A stretch of 64,000 nucleotides of DNA from Tritrichomonas musculus (lineage: Eukaryota > Parabasalia > Tritrichomonadida > Tritrichomonadidae). Positions 29,786-39,431 of this stretch are shown piece after piece. Under the pieces are notes generated by a model. That model saw only the letters and a program-made list of their open reading frames with translations. It made no database searches and had not been told where the DNA came from. Position 1 is the stretch's first letter. The number at the start of each line of letters is the position of its first letter. The translations under genes and the position numbers were made by a program. The stretch is taken from positions 2,914,001-2,978,000 of the forward strand of contig JAPFFF010000007.1 in assembly GCA_039105265.1 (NCBI GenBank), given 5' to 3'.

Positions 29786-30681
29786 AAAAAATGAATAAAA
29801 TTAAAGTATCTTTATTATTATGACATATTTCATGCAAAAATCATTATAAAATCAAAAAATAAAGAATAATAGCTGATAATAGCTGATAATAGCTGATGTA
29901 TTATTGCACTCTATCTTGAAAATACAAGCCCATCAAAAATTGTTATGTCATGTTCAAATTTTATTATTTTAAAATATAACAATATGGTATGACAAGTTAT
30001 TTATGATATATCAAAAGAAATGCACTAATTGTAATTTATTGGCTATGAATATTATCTTTTCTTTATGGATTTATCCAAAATAACAAACTTTTTATGATAA
30101 AACCTTGAAAAAAATTAAAATTAATTATATGAATAATATATTTAATATTTATTTTGCTTATTAGTTTTAAATATGATTTAAAACTAAATATTTAATTATT
30201 TTTTAATTTTAAAACCAAAAATTAAGTTTTAAACTTTTCTCTTTAATTTATCAATTTTTTGTGTCCTTTCAATATTTGAAAAGGTTATTTCTAAAGTATT
30301 GAATATTTTGAATTTTTGAACCCTTTTATTAAAAATTTGCACGTAAATTCTCGGGAAATAATTTATTATAACATTAAAACAAAACTACAATTAATAAATA
30401 AATTTGATATTATTTAATAAAATTGATATAGAATACTATTATGGCCTTTAAAAATTAAAAAAAGTTCTCAGAATTCATTAAAAATTGAAAAAAAGGTATA
30501 TTTGATGACTCAATATTTCTATGTTGATGTTAAAGAGTTTGTTCCATGTTTGGAAATGATTAATTAAACAAAATATATTTTTTTTTAGTTTCAATTCTTA
30601 ATTGAAAAATTATCTTATAAATGATATCACTTTTCAAAAAATATAACTTTTTCTTTAATAATATACAAAAAGCTTTTTAAA
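29786..30681. other. AT-rich region upstream of the Ras-like gene
   Basis: It contains three copies of an 11-bp unit GATAATAGCTG at about 29867-29897. Otherwise nothing is recognised; the promoter of the Ras-like gene should lie at its right end. Confidence 0.4.
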
Positions 30682-30688
30682 CCAAATA
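30682..30688 (+). promoter_or_regulatory. Initiator-like CCAAATA before the Ras-like gene
   Basis: CCAAATA ends 6 nt before the ATG and resembles TCAAATA ahead of cyclin H and CCAAATTT ahead of the gene at 36763. Function is inferred from the trichomonad Inr. Confidence 0.35.
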
Positions 30689-30694
30689 TTTTTA

Positions 30695-31246
30695 ATGTCT
30701 GGAGATCTACCAAAGCTTGTTATCGTTGGAGATGGTGGTGTTGGAAAGACATCTATCATTACCCGTTATATCAAAGATAAATTTACACAAGGATATGAAC
30801 CAACTCTTGAAGATAATTATACAACAAAAATAAAGATTAGTGATTCAGAAACACTTGAAGTTGAAATAGCAGATACAGCAGGTCAAGAAGATTACAAACC
30901 TCTTCGTGATAAATATATGGTTGAAGGAGAACTATTTTTCGTTGTATATAGCATCATCGATGCCAGATCTCTTCAAATGGCTGAAAATCTTTTAGAACAA
31001 ATTAAATCATTAAAGGAAGGAGAACCTTTCAAATTTTTATTGATTGGAAATAAATGCGATTTGACAGAGCAAAGATCAGTTCCTCAGATTGATGGCCAAA
31101 ATCTTGCAGACAAGTTCGGAGGTAAATTCTTCGAAACTTCTGCCCTTACAAAACAAAATATAGACGAAGTTTTTAGAACAATCGGTAAGCTCTATCTTGA
31201 CAAAGGCTCAAACTCTGAATCTGGAGGTTGCTGTAACATTGCATAA
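30695..31246 (+). CDS. Ras-family small GTPase
   Basis: A 183-aa GTP-binding switch. All G motifs are present: P-loop GDGGVGKT (12-19), switch I YEPTLEDNY (34-42, close to the Ras effector loop), DTAGQ (60-64), NKCD (119-122) and ETSA (147-150). The C-terminus ends GGCCNIA, with Cys residues placed for prenylation (CNIA as a CaaX box), so it should be membrane-anchored. The switch I sequence points to the Ras/Rap branch rather than Rab or Rho. The stop is TAAATAA, overlapping a TAAA polyadenylation-type signal. The start is at the canonical position for the family. Confidence 0.88.
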   Translation: MSGDLPKLVIVGDGGVGKTSIITRYIKDKFTQGYEPTLEDNYTTKIKISDSETLEVEIADTAGQEDYKPLRDKYMVEGELFFVVYSIIDARSLQMAENLLEQIKSLKEGEPFKFLLIGNKCDLTEQRSVPQIDGQNLADKFGGKFFETSALTKQNIDEVFRTIGKLYLDKGSNSESGGCCNIA

Positions 31247-31641
31247 ATAAATTTTATTTTTATTTTATTTTCAGAAATAATCAATTCAAACAATACATAG
31301 ATTTTTTTAATTAAAACATTGTTCACACCTAAGTCAATTCCCATCTTTTATATATAATTATTTTATTATTTATATATTTTCTTATTTATATTTTTTCTTA
31401 TTCACTTTATTTCCATGTTATTGCTAGAAAGCTAATGAAATTAATTTGTTGTAAATTTTTTCAATTGAAAATTTTCAATTTTTGTTAATTTTATGATTTT
31501 ATCGGTTGTATTTTAAATTCATGTATATCTTGAAAAAAAAAATTCAAGATTAGAATTTTATTTTGAATAATAAATTCATTTTATAAATCTGTTTTTATTT
31601 TTCATATTAATCAATTAAATGAATATCAGTGTATTTTCAAA

Positions 31642-31672
<31 letters not shown>
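31247..31672. other. Spacer ending in A30 directly before an ATG
   Basis: About 430 bp of AT-rich DNA. The last 30 bases (31643-31672) are an uninterrupted A run that touches the ATG of the actin-like gene. TTTTCAAAATA just before the run may serve as the initiator. Confidence 0.5.
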
Positions 31673-31676
<4 letters not shown>

Positions 31677-32782
31677 AAGTAAGCACAGTTGTAATAGATA
31701 ATGGAGCATATCAAATGCGAGCCGGACTTGGTGGGGAAAAAGAGCCTACGTGCGTTATTCCTTCGATAATAGGTATGCCAAAAACCACGCAACCAAATGT
31801 TAAAGATTATTATGTTGGTGCTGATGTTTTTTCTCAATCATCTATTCTGAAATTATTCTGTCCTATTGAAAATCGAGTTATTACTAATTTTGAAGGAATG
31901 GAGAAAGTTTGGACTCATATAATAACAAACCAATTAAAACTTGAGCCAGAAACCCATCCAGTTCTTATGACTGAATCACCTCAAAATCCAAAGAGTTGTC
32001 GTGAAAAATCATTGCAGATAATGATGGAAACCTTAAAAGTTCCTGCTTATTATACAACTTACCCTGAAGTTCTTTCGTTATATAGTGCAGGTCTTACAAC
32101 TGGTATTGTTGTTGATAGCGGTGAAACTATTACGCATATTGTTCCTGTTTACGAATGCTTTTCAATGAATCATGTTTTATCTCATCTTGATATTGGTGGA
32201 CGCCATATTAATGAGTATTTGAAAAAAATATTGATGTATAATGGAATTAAACTTCAAACAACTAAAGAAAGAGAAGTACTAACAGATATCAAAGAAAAAT
32301 TATGTTATGTTTCAGTTGATCCAGATTCTGATCTTCAAAAGATCGAGCATGTAAATGAGATTGAAACTACATTCAAAATGCCTGATGGAACAGTTATTCA
32401 AATTAGTTCGCAAAGATTCAAAGCACCAGAACCATTATTTGATCCTAGTTTACTTAATAATAATCAATCACCTGGTCTTCATCAATTAATCAATGATACT
32501 ATTAACAGATGCGATGACCTAAAGCCTTTAATGTACTCTTCAATTTTGTTATCAGGAGGAACAATGATGTTTGATGGAATGAAAAAGAGAATTAAAAAGA
32601 GTGTTTCTGAGCTTGCTCCTAAAGATACAAAAGTATCAGTTATTGATCCACCTAACAGACAAGAAGCTGCTTGGATTGGTGGTTCTGTTCTTGTTTCTTT
32701 AGCCACTTTCAGTCAGATGTGGATCACAAAAGCAGAATATGAAGAAACTGGTCCTTCAATTGTAAATCTCAAATGTTTCTAA
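31673..32782 (+). CDS. Actin-like / actin-related protein
   Basis: A 369-aa actin-fold ATPase. It shows DNGAYQMRAGL (phosphate loop 1), YYVGADV...PIENRVITNFEGMEKVW, VVDSGETITHIVPVYE (phosphate loop 2), LLSGGTMMFDG (adenosine motif) and the C-terminal QMWITKAEYEETGPSIV...KCF of the actin family. Length matches actin (about 375), but identity by eye is clearly lower than for a conventional actin. Loop 1 has lost the usual SG pair (DNGAY instead of DNGSG), and the region around residues 45-60 is altered. It is best called an actin-related or divergent actin. It is read directly from an A30 tract, and its TAAATAAA stop context fits trichomonad 3' signals. Confidence 0.85.
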
Positions 32783-32931
32783 ATAAAGATTGTTCAATTC
32801 TTTTCTGTTTCATCAAATTCATATTATCTTTTTTTTTAAGCAATGAGTTATTTGATATTTCAAACTAAAAAAAAAAATAATGACAAAAAGATTATTTGTA
32901 ATAAAAATGCTTCTCTATTAATATATTTTAA

Positions 32932-34797
32932 TTAATAACCTGTACGATTTGGATATATGTAACGTGATAGTTTTAATCCAGAAAATCTGACATAAAGATC
33001 ATCTGCTTCATTAGTTGATGCCAAAAGTACTTTTGTATCCCATTCATCAATAGTCTGTAAAGAAAATATTTGAAGACTTCTCCATATTTTGATTTGCTTT
33101 TTTATTGCTTTAGAAAGCCATCCTATCGACCTTTCATATTTTTCAAAAAAGTCTGTGGCAAACATAGGATATGTTTTTGAAAGATCTAATTGTAAAATCA
33201 AATTATTTATTTGATTTTGGATATTGTTTATTTTATCAATTTTCTTTTCTTTTTTCCGTGTGATTTTTGATATATCTTTCTCTAATTCATTAATTTTTTC
33301 GTTATTAAATTGGATCTTAATTGAAAAAGAATCTTCTTTATTTGATGAATTATTTTCAGTTATATTATTTTCTTCAGTTTGAATGCTTACATGTTTTTCT
33401 TGCTGAGCAATTATAGTTTTATCAAGCTCATCTTTCAAAAATAAAATATCTTGATTTATTACATTCAATTCGTTTGCCAAAGATAGTTCACTTTCATTGA
33501 TTTGAAATTTCACTTGTTCAATTTCGCTTTGATCAATTTCATCATTCAAAATTTCAGTTGATTCAAAATTTAAATCATTCTCTTTTAATTTTTTAAATAT
33601 CATATTTTGGAAATCTTCTTCCAATTTGACATTTAAAGATCTTTGCTCTTGAATATTCCTAATTAATGATTTTAATGCACCATCAGATGAATCAACTGCA
33701 AGAAAATCTTCATCTACAGCACAAATTTTTTCTAATCTGGAAATTTCATTATTCCTTTCATCAACTATTGCTTTTATATCATCAATCTGTTTTTTAACAT
33801 CAATTAAATCGTTGTGAACATTGTCCTTCTCAATTTTAATATCTAATTCTTTAGAAATGGCAGTATGAGCAGCACTTAACTTTTCTTCATACAGCCTTTC
33901 TTTCCTTCGCAATGCATCTTTAAAATGCTTTATTTGTTCTATAATTGAATTTAAAACAGATTCATTTAATATTGCTTTAATTCCTAATATTTTTTCAGTT
34001 AAAGTATCTTTTTCTGTATCAATTTTTTTAATCTTAGTTTGGATTTTTTTGATTTGATTCTCCAAACAAGTTTTTGTATATAAAAATCTCTTTTCTTCAA
34101 TTGAATTTACAAATGATCTCTTTTCTTCAGTATCCAATATTGTTGAATTTGATGATGATTGACTTGAATTAAAATCATCGATTTTATTCAGTAATTGATG
34201 TTGCTGAAATTTGGTTGGTGACATTGCTTCTGAAATTTTAATCATCTCTTTCTGATAATGAAATATCTTTTGTTTTGTATTTCGAATCGATGAATCGAGT
34301 TTTTCAATTTCTGATTGTAATTTAAGTATTTGAATGGAAGGTTTTTCATCTTCTTGTTGAACCAAATCTTTCGAAAAGGTAGTTTCTGCCCAATCATTTT
34401 TTTTATTTAATTGACGTAATTCATCTTCAAGCTGGAATAATTTAAACATTTGATCAGAAAGATTTTTTTCTGTTTTTTCTTTGATTTCTTTGATTTCCCT
34501 CCCTTTTTGTTGAAGGTCAATAAATTTGGTTGCAAGTAAATTCATTTCATCATTAATTTGATCCAAAGAACGTTTTTTTGAAATAACACCTTTTCTTTTT
34601 TCGATGTTCAATTTATTTTCAAATCTTTTTAAATTTTGAGAATATTGTTGAACTTTGCTTCTCTTTTCTTGAACCTCTTGAAATTGTAATTTGCATGTAT
34701 CATGGCTACCCCATAAGCTTTGTTTTGGTGGTGAATTGGTTTTATTAAATGAGAAAGATGTCGAAGAAAGGTCAGAAAGGTGAAGCGATGATTGCAT
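32932..34797 (-). CDS. Coiled-coil protein
   Basis: A 621-aa protein. After a Ser-rich N-terminus of about 40 residues, nearly the whole length (45-540) is heptad-like coiled coil, very rich in Lys, Glu, Gln and Ile. The last 70 residues are more globular, with several Trp (IGWLSKAIKKQIKIWRSLQ) and a closing YVRFSGLKLSRYIYPN. Such proteins are abundant in trichomonads and often cytoskeletal or flagellar, but no family is recognised and no function is assigned. It converges on the actin-like gene, with 149 bp between the stops. Confidence 0.75.
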   Translation of the reverse strand: MQSSLHLSDLSSTSFSFNKTNSPPKQSLWGSHDTCKLQFQEVQEKRSKVQQYSQNLKRFENKLNIEKRKGVISKKRSLDQINDEMNLLATKFIDLQQKGREIKEIKEKTEKNLSDQMFKLFQLEDELRQLNKKNDWAETTFSKDLVQQEDEKPSIQILKLQSEIEKLDSSIRNTKQKIFHYQKEMIKISEAMSPTKFQQHQLLNKIDDFNSSQSSSNSTILDTEEKRSFVNSIEEKRFLYTKTCLENQIKKIQTKIKKIDTEKDTLTEKILGIKAILNESVLNSIIEQIKHFKDALRRKERLYEEKLSAAHTAISKELDIKIEKDNVHNDLIDVKKQIDDIKAIVDERNNEISRLEKICAVDEDFLAVDSSDGALKSLIRNIQEQRSLNVKLEEDFQNMIFKKLKENDLNFESTEILNDEIDQSEIEQVKFQINESELSLANELNVINQDILFLKDELDKTIIAQQEKHVSIQTEENNITENNSSNKEDSFSIKIQFNNEKINELEKDISKITRKKEKKIDKINNIQNQINNLILQLDLSKTYPMFATDFFEKYERSIGWLSKAIKKQIKIWRSLQIFSLQTIDEWDTKVLLASTNEADDLYVRFSGLKLSRYIYPNRTGY

Positions 34798-35331
34798 GAA
34801 AATTTAATTGAGAATTGAATGCTTTTTAAAAAGTTGATAACAACCCGCCAAAAATTTGAATAAAAATTTGAATAAAAATTTTGTAACGAAGGTTTTTGAA
34901 TAAAAATGTTAAACAAGTTTATCGCCAAAAAATAATAAGTAATTATAAAACATAAAGATAAAAATATTATTAGCGATTATATTGCTATATTTTGTATTGA
35001 TTTTTTTGGTGGACCAGTTTTATATTTAAATAACATTCAACCCCAATATCACTAAAAACAAGATAATCTATAATGTCATGTGTTAACTTATAAATCTATA
35101 TTTTTATTTAATTAAATAATATATAAAATTACAAAGAAAAATTATTTCTCAATTGTTAAAGATATATATATATATCTTGCTTATTTAGAGTTCCGAAAAT
35201 ATGTCTTTAAACTTTTTTTTTCCAATAGTGAACTATTATGAATTAATCCATAATGAATAGCTATCATACAAGTGAAAATTGCTATCAAAATGATTCTTCG
35301 AATTAATATCAAATGTTACTTTGATTTCTTA
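34798..35331. other. Spacer between two minus-strand genes
   Basis: 534 bp, AT-rich, with a short (TA)n run near 35163. It should include the promoter of the coiled-coil gene; nothing else is recognised. Confidence 0.4.
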
Positions 35332-36126
35332 TTACCTTATATGAGTAAGATCAATAACTATACAAGAAACATTGTCTGTTGTGTGGTTACTTATTGCTTG
35401 ATCAGCAATATCTAAAGCAGCGTCATTTGGATCTTTGTGTTTAAGAGCAATTTTCGAGACCAATTCATCGTTGAGAACATCCCACACACCATCACACGCA
35501 AGAATCACTTTTGCTCCGTCAATTCTCTGATTTATCGAAGTAAAGGGTTCTGTATTAATAAATTTCTTGAATTCACCATCACCAAGAGTTCTAGAAATTT
35601 CTAAACTGCCTTGAAGTCTATTTTGAAATACCTTTCCACCAAGTGATTCTATAATCGTTTTCTCCTCCGGATCGCATGCACGATGATCATGTGAAATGCG
35701 TTCATATCTTCCATCTGGAAAAACCATAACAGCACGAACGTCGCCAATATTATACGAATAAACTTTATCATCAGAAACAATAATAACGCCAGCAACACTA
35801 CCTTGAGTTGGCCACCTTCTGATAACATAATTATTTATTTCTTGAAAAGATTTTTTAAGGGCAGCAAAAATATCTCCATCTTGATTTTGTAAAAAATATT
35901 TTTTGAAAGACTCATGTATATGCTTTCCTGCATAGCGTGAAACGTCTGATCCTCCATGTCCATCATATATAGCAAAAAAAGTGTGATTTATAGTAGGATT
36001 ATCACCAAAAATAATTGTTGCGTCTTCCATTGTTAAACGTTCGCCTTTATATTCTGCATGACCATATATGCATCTTTTTGGGCCTACGCAAATTACGAAA
36101 GAATCTTTAGTTTTTTTCTTACTCAT
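35332..36126 (-). CDS. PP2C-type (PPM) protein phosphatase
   Basis: A 264-aa metal-dependent Ser/Thr phosphatase domain with almost no extension. Motifs in order: GERLTMEDA (28-36, with E34/D35), FAIYDGHGG (51-59, metal-binding D55), TQGSVAGVIIV (107-117), NIGDVRAV (126-133), ISRTLGD (177-183), CDGVWDVL (211-218, D212) and TTDNVSCIVI (249-258, D251). All metal ligands are present, so it should be active. It is at the short end for the family. There is no signal peptide or membrane segment. An initiator-like TTCAATA lies about 20 nt upstream of the start. Confidence 0.9.
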   Translation of the reverse strand: MSKKKTKDSFVICVGPKRCIYGHAEYKGERLTMEDATIIFGDNPTINHTFFAIYDGHGGSDVSRYAGKHIHESFKKYFLQNQDGDIFAALKKSFQEINNYVIRRWPTQGSVAGVIIVSDDKVYSYNIGDVRAVMVFPDGRYERISHDHRACDPEEKTIIESLGGKVFQNRLQGSLEISRTLGDGEFKKFINTEPFTSINQRIDGAKVILACDGVWDVLNDELVSKIALKHKDPNDAALDIADQAISNHTTDNVSCIVIDLTHIR

Positions 36127-36373
36127 TTATACAAATCAGTATTGAATTAATTGTATAAGTTTTCATAAAATTATTTGATTAAATCAATGATGAAAAAGTT
36201 TATCATAAAACTTTGGAAATAAGTAGAATAATCTTAAAAATAAAAGAAATTATACATAACAATTTAAATATAAAAAAATATAAAACTTTAGTGAAAGGAA
36301 AAATAAACTAGTTATGGAGATACATATTGGTTAATTTCTAGATATTTTTGAGAATTTATTTGTTCTTAATATT

Positions 36374-36690
36374 CTTTCTCTATTGCAAGAGAGATTGTGC
36401 CTCAGCTTTTTGAGAGAACTAATAGAAAAAAATAAGAAGAAAATGTAGAATAATATTTACTGAGACTATTCATGTTAAAAAAAATGCATCTTTTTATGTT
36501 ACAAAATTTTTACCGATCCTTCCTTTTGATGTAAGTCTCGGTAAAAATTATGTAAAAATATAAAAAGATGCATCAATTTTTTTATTTACATAAATATTCT
36601 CAAAATATTATTCTCCAATTTTCTCCTTTTTTTCTTTCAATTAGTTCTCTCAAAAAGCTGAGGCACAATCTCTCTTGCAAAATTTCTCTA
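36374..36690. mobile_element. Miniature MULE-like element in a promoter
   Basis: TIRs of about 40 bp (TTGCAAGAGAGATTGTGCCT and onward at 36383, complement ending at 36680) flank an inner hairpin built from AAGATGCATC/GATGCATCTT and TTTTTACCGA/TCGGTAAAAA arms. Direct repeats CTTTCTCTA and ATTTCTCTA at the edges (8 of 9 identical) look like a 9-bp duplication. The element is about 300 bp with no ORF and ends 73 bp before the ATG of the next gene. Confidence 0.75.
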
Positions 36691-36739
36691 AAAGCTGTAA
36701 TTAGGATTTATTTGACCTATACGATTATTTTTGAAAAAA

Positions 36740-36747
36740 CCAAATTT
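36740..36747 (+). promoter_or_regulatory. Initiator-like CCAAATTT
   Basis: It lies 15 nt before the ATG at 36763, between that ATG and the miniature element. Similar to the CCAAATA before the Ras-like gene. Confidence 0.3.
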
Positions 36748-36762
36748 TAATAATATTTTATT

Positions 36763-39336
36763 ATGTCTTCCCGAAAATCTACTGGAAGAATTCAGAGAGT
36801 TCCCTTAAAAAAAAGATCTTCTAAGTCAGTCCCACCAAATTCAACAGGAAAAACGAATTCATCAATAAAAAAGCGATCCGAATCACCACAAATTGAAAAA
36901 GGAAATGCTGTTATTCAAATACTTACAACTTTGCAAAGTGAAATATCATCTTTACCGATTTTTGCATCAAAAGTCAATGTTCTTACAAATCACTTAAGCT
37001 CAATTCTTGATCTTGCCAATAGATATAAAGGAAATATTGCCCGCTCAACTGTTGATTTTTGGTCAAAATGGGAAAAATTTAGTAAAGATTTTACAATTTA
37101 TATGAATGAACTCACCTGTGAACATTGCGTTGAAGTTACTGTAAAGCAACTAAATTTACTTGAAAAATACATCCAAAACATCCGAAGTCATCCACCACAT
37201 CAAGACAATTCGGGATATGCTGCTTTTACCACATCACTTGAGAATTTAACAAACGATTATTATTATCTTAGAGATTTTGCCCAAACAAAATTTAGTGAGG
37301 AAGTCGAATCGGAAGAAGAATTTGTGCAGAACTCACGTCAGATAATTCAGCCTGTATTGAATTTAATTAAATTATTAGATCAACCAGATTATACCAACCT
37401 ATTTCAATTATGTATTACATCAAAAAAAGACGCAATAACGCTGAAGGCAAATTTTGTACATGCGCTTGAACTAATTTTAGAATCAATACGTGGTTTAACT
37501 AATTATATTCGAATTAGAATACATATCACCGAAAAATTTAGTAACGCTGAAACCGAAATAGGAAAAATAATTCCAAAACCGAAGAAAAGTTTAGCATTTA
37601 ATCCAAGTTCGTCAGTAAATGGTACTATAACCCAAAAGAAAAAAGCAGCCCAAGAAGAAAGTAAGAAGAAAAAAATACTCTCAAGACGCGAAATAGCTTT
37701 AATTTTAGATGAACGTAGGAATCTTCTCAAAAAATGTGGATTGCCAATAACCATTGCCGAAGATAAAGATAAAATAATCGGCGAAATTCAAAAAAGACGA
37801 AAAGTGTTGCAACAACGTGAACTAACTGCTCGATCTGATGCTCAGAAAAACGAAATAGCCAAAAACAGAGAAGCATTAAATCAGCTTGAGCAAAGGCTCA
37901 ATGACGAATTGAAAGAGGATGATGTAATTGAAGAAAAAATAACAGCATTGAGCAAGCAAATTAAAAAGATGAATGAATCGTCTGATATTATAAATCAAAT
38001 TGAAGCATTAAAAGCGGAGAGAGATGAATTGCTTGATAAAAAGCAAAAGGCTGAAAAAAGATTTAATTCATTGAGAAATGAAGATGAAAAAAGAGATTCA
38101 TCAAATATTTCAGAGGATGTTTCTTCATTAGAATATAGTTGTGAAAATTTGAAAGACCAATTATCAAATATCAAAAATGAACAACGTCGTTTGTTTGATG
38201 ATATGATTCGTGCTCGTGCTCAAAATGATATTCTTGCCAATGGTCAAAATGCTATAATTGAAAATGCTAGCTTGAGGGAACAAAAGATGAAATTGTTAAA
38301 TAATATTCAGCAAACTCGTGAAGAAACGGAATTATTGAAATGTTTTAAGAATAAAGCTGATCATTTGGCTTTTTTACCTGAATCAAATTTGATGTCTAAT
38401 GATCAGCTTATGAATGAATATAACGCTGCTGTAAGAGCGAATACGAATTTGACTAGACAAAGAGATTCATTGAAATCTTCTTTGCAAAGTTTGGAGCGAA
38501 GACGCGAGCAATTGATTTCAAATTCTGCAAAAAGTGAATTGCTTGCATCAAAATATAATTCAGAGAAAATTGAAAAGGACATGTTATCTGAAATTGAACA
38601 AGTTTCAAATGAATACAACAAGCAAAAGAAAAAATGGGCATATGATCAATTAAATAGATATGTTGCTCAATTTGAGCTTTTAAAGAGCCAGACGGATTCA
38701 AAAATTTTGCAATTAAGAAAAGAACAACAAGAAAACAGAAAATCAAAAATTGATATAGATGACTATAATAATAAAACTAAACAAGAAAGTGAACAAGAAA
38801 TTGAAATAATGAAACAAGAAATTAAGCAAGTTGAAAACTCTACACGAGAAATTAAACGTTTAATGCTTAGAATTCAAACACAGATTGTTGAAACATTAGC
38901 CAAAAGAAAAGCTATAAATGTTCAAAAGTTAATGTTAAAGCAAAAGAATTCAGAATCTGAATTAACAGATCAACTTGATGAAGTTAGTGGAAAGAATAAA
39001 GAATTAAGATTACGTTATGATGAAGCTAAGCTTCAATTAAAAGAAATAGACGAATCTCTTACTCCTCAATCTTCGCAAAATTCAAGTAAAATAGACGATT
39101 ATCAATATGAATCAGATGATGATTTAAATTTATTGCACAGACTTGAATCAATTGAATCAAAGCTTAGCGTTGTTTTTGAAGCCCAACAGGCAGCAGTACA
39201 TCAAGCAGCAGTAGACAGAGAAGCAGCAATTGCAGCAGCTGAAAAAGAAGCCAATTCTGGTAAATCACAATCAGCTAGAGCAAAGTCAAAAATAAAATCG
39301 GGTAGAACATCAAATGTTCAAAATAAAAAAAAGTAA
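36763..39336 (+). CDS. Large coiled-coil protein
   Basis: 857 aa. The first 50 residues are basic and Ser-rich. Residues about 50-260 are helical and more globular. From about 295 to 775 the protein is a long coiled coil with few breaks. The last 60 residues have an Ala-rich helix (AAIAAAEKEA) and a basic tail. The N-terminal module looks like a helical bundle (WSKWEKFSKDFTIYMNEL), but I cannot name it. It is probably structural or cytoskeletal. The stop is followed by an A-rich run. Its promoter includes a transposon-derived sequence. Confidence 0.75.
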   Translation: MSSRKSTGRIQRVPLKKRSSKSVPPNSTGKTNSSIKKRSESPQIEKGNAVIQILTTLQSEISSLPIFASKVNVLTNHLSSILDLANRYKGNIARSTVDFWSKWEKFSKDFTIYMNELTCEHCVEVTVKQLNLLEKYIQNIRSHPPHQDNSGYAAFTTSLENLTNDYYYLRDFAQTKFSEEVESEEEFVQNSRQIIQPVLNLIKLLDQPDYTNLFQLCITSKKDAITLKANFVHALELILESIRGLTNYIRIRIHITEKFSNAETEIGKIIPKPKKSLAFNPSSSVNGTITQKKKAAQEESKKKKILSRREIALILDERRNLLKKCGLPITIAEDKDKIIGEIQKRRKVLQQRELTARSDAQKNEIAKNREALNQLEQRLNDELKEDDVIEEKITALSKQIKKMNESSDIINQIEALKAERDELLDKKQKAEKRFNSLRNEDEKRDSSNISEDVSSLEYSCENLKDQLSNIKNEQRRLFDDMIRARAQNDILANGQNAIIENASLREQKMKLLNNIQQTREETELLKCFKNKADHLAFLPESNLMSNDQLMNEYNAAVRANTNLTRQRDSLKSSLQSLERRREQLISNSAKSELLASKYNSEKIEKDMLSEIEQVSNEYNKQKKKWAYDQLNRYVAQFELLKSQTDSKILQLRKEQQENRKSKIDIDDYNNKTKQESEQEIEIMKQEIKQVENSTREIKRLMLRIQTQIVETLAKRKAINVQKLMLKQKNSESELTDQLDEVSGKNKELRLRYDEAKLQLKEIDESLTPQSSQNSSKIDDYQYESDDDLNLLHRLESIESKLSVVFEAQQAAVHQAAVDREAAIAAAEKEANSGKSQSARAKSKIKSGRTSNVQNKKK

Positions 39337-39431
39337 AAAAAAAAAAAAAAAAAAATAGTATTTTGAATAAAAATTGTTTTTTTTTTTTCTACATGGCAAT
39401 TGTTAATAATAAATAAATAACAAACTTTCTT

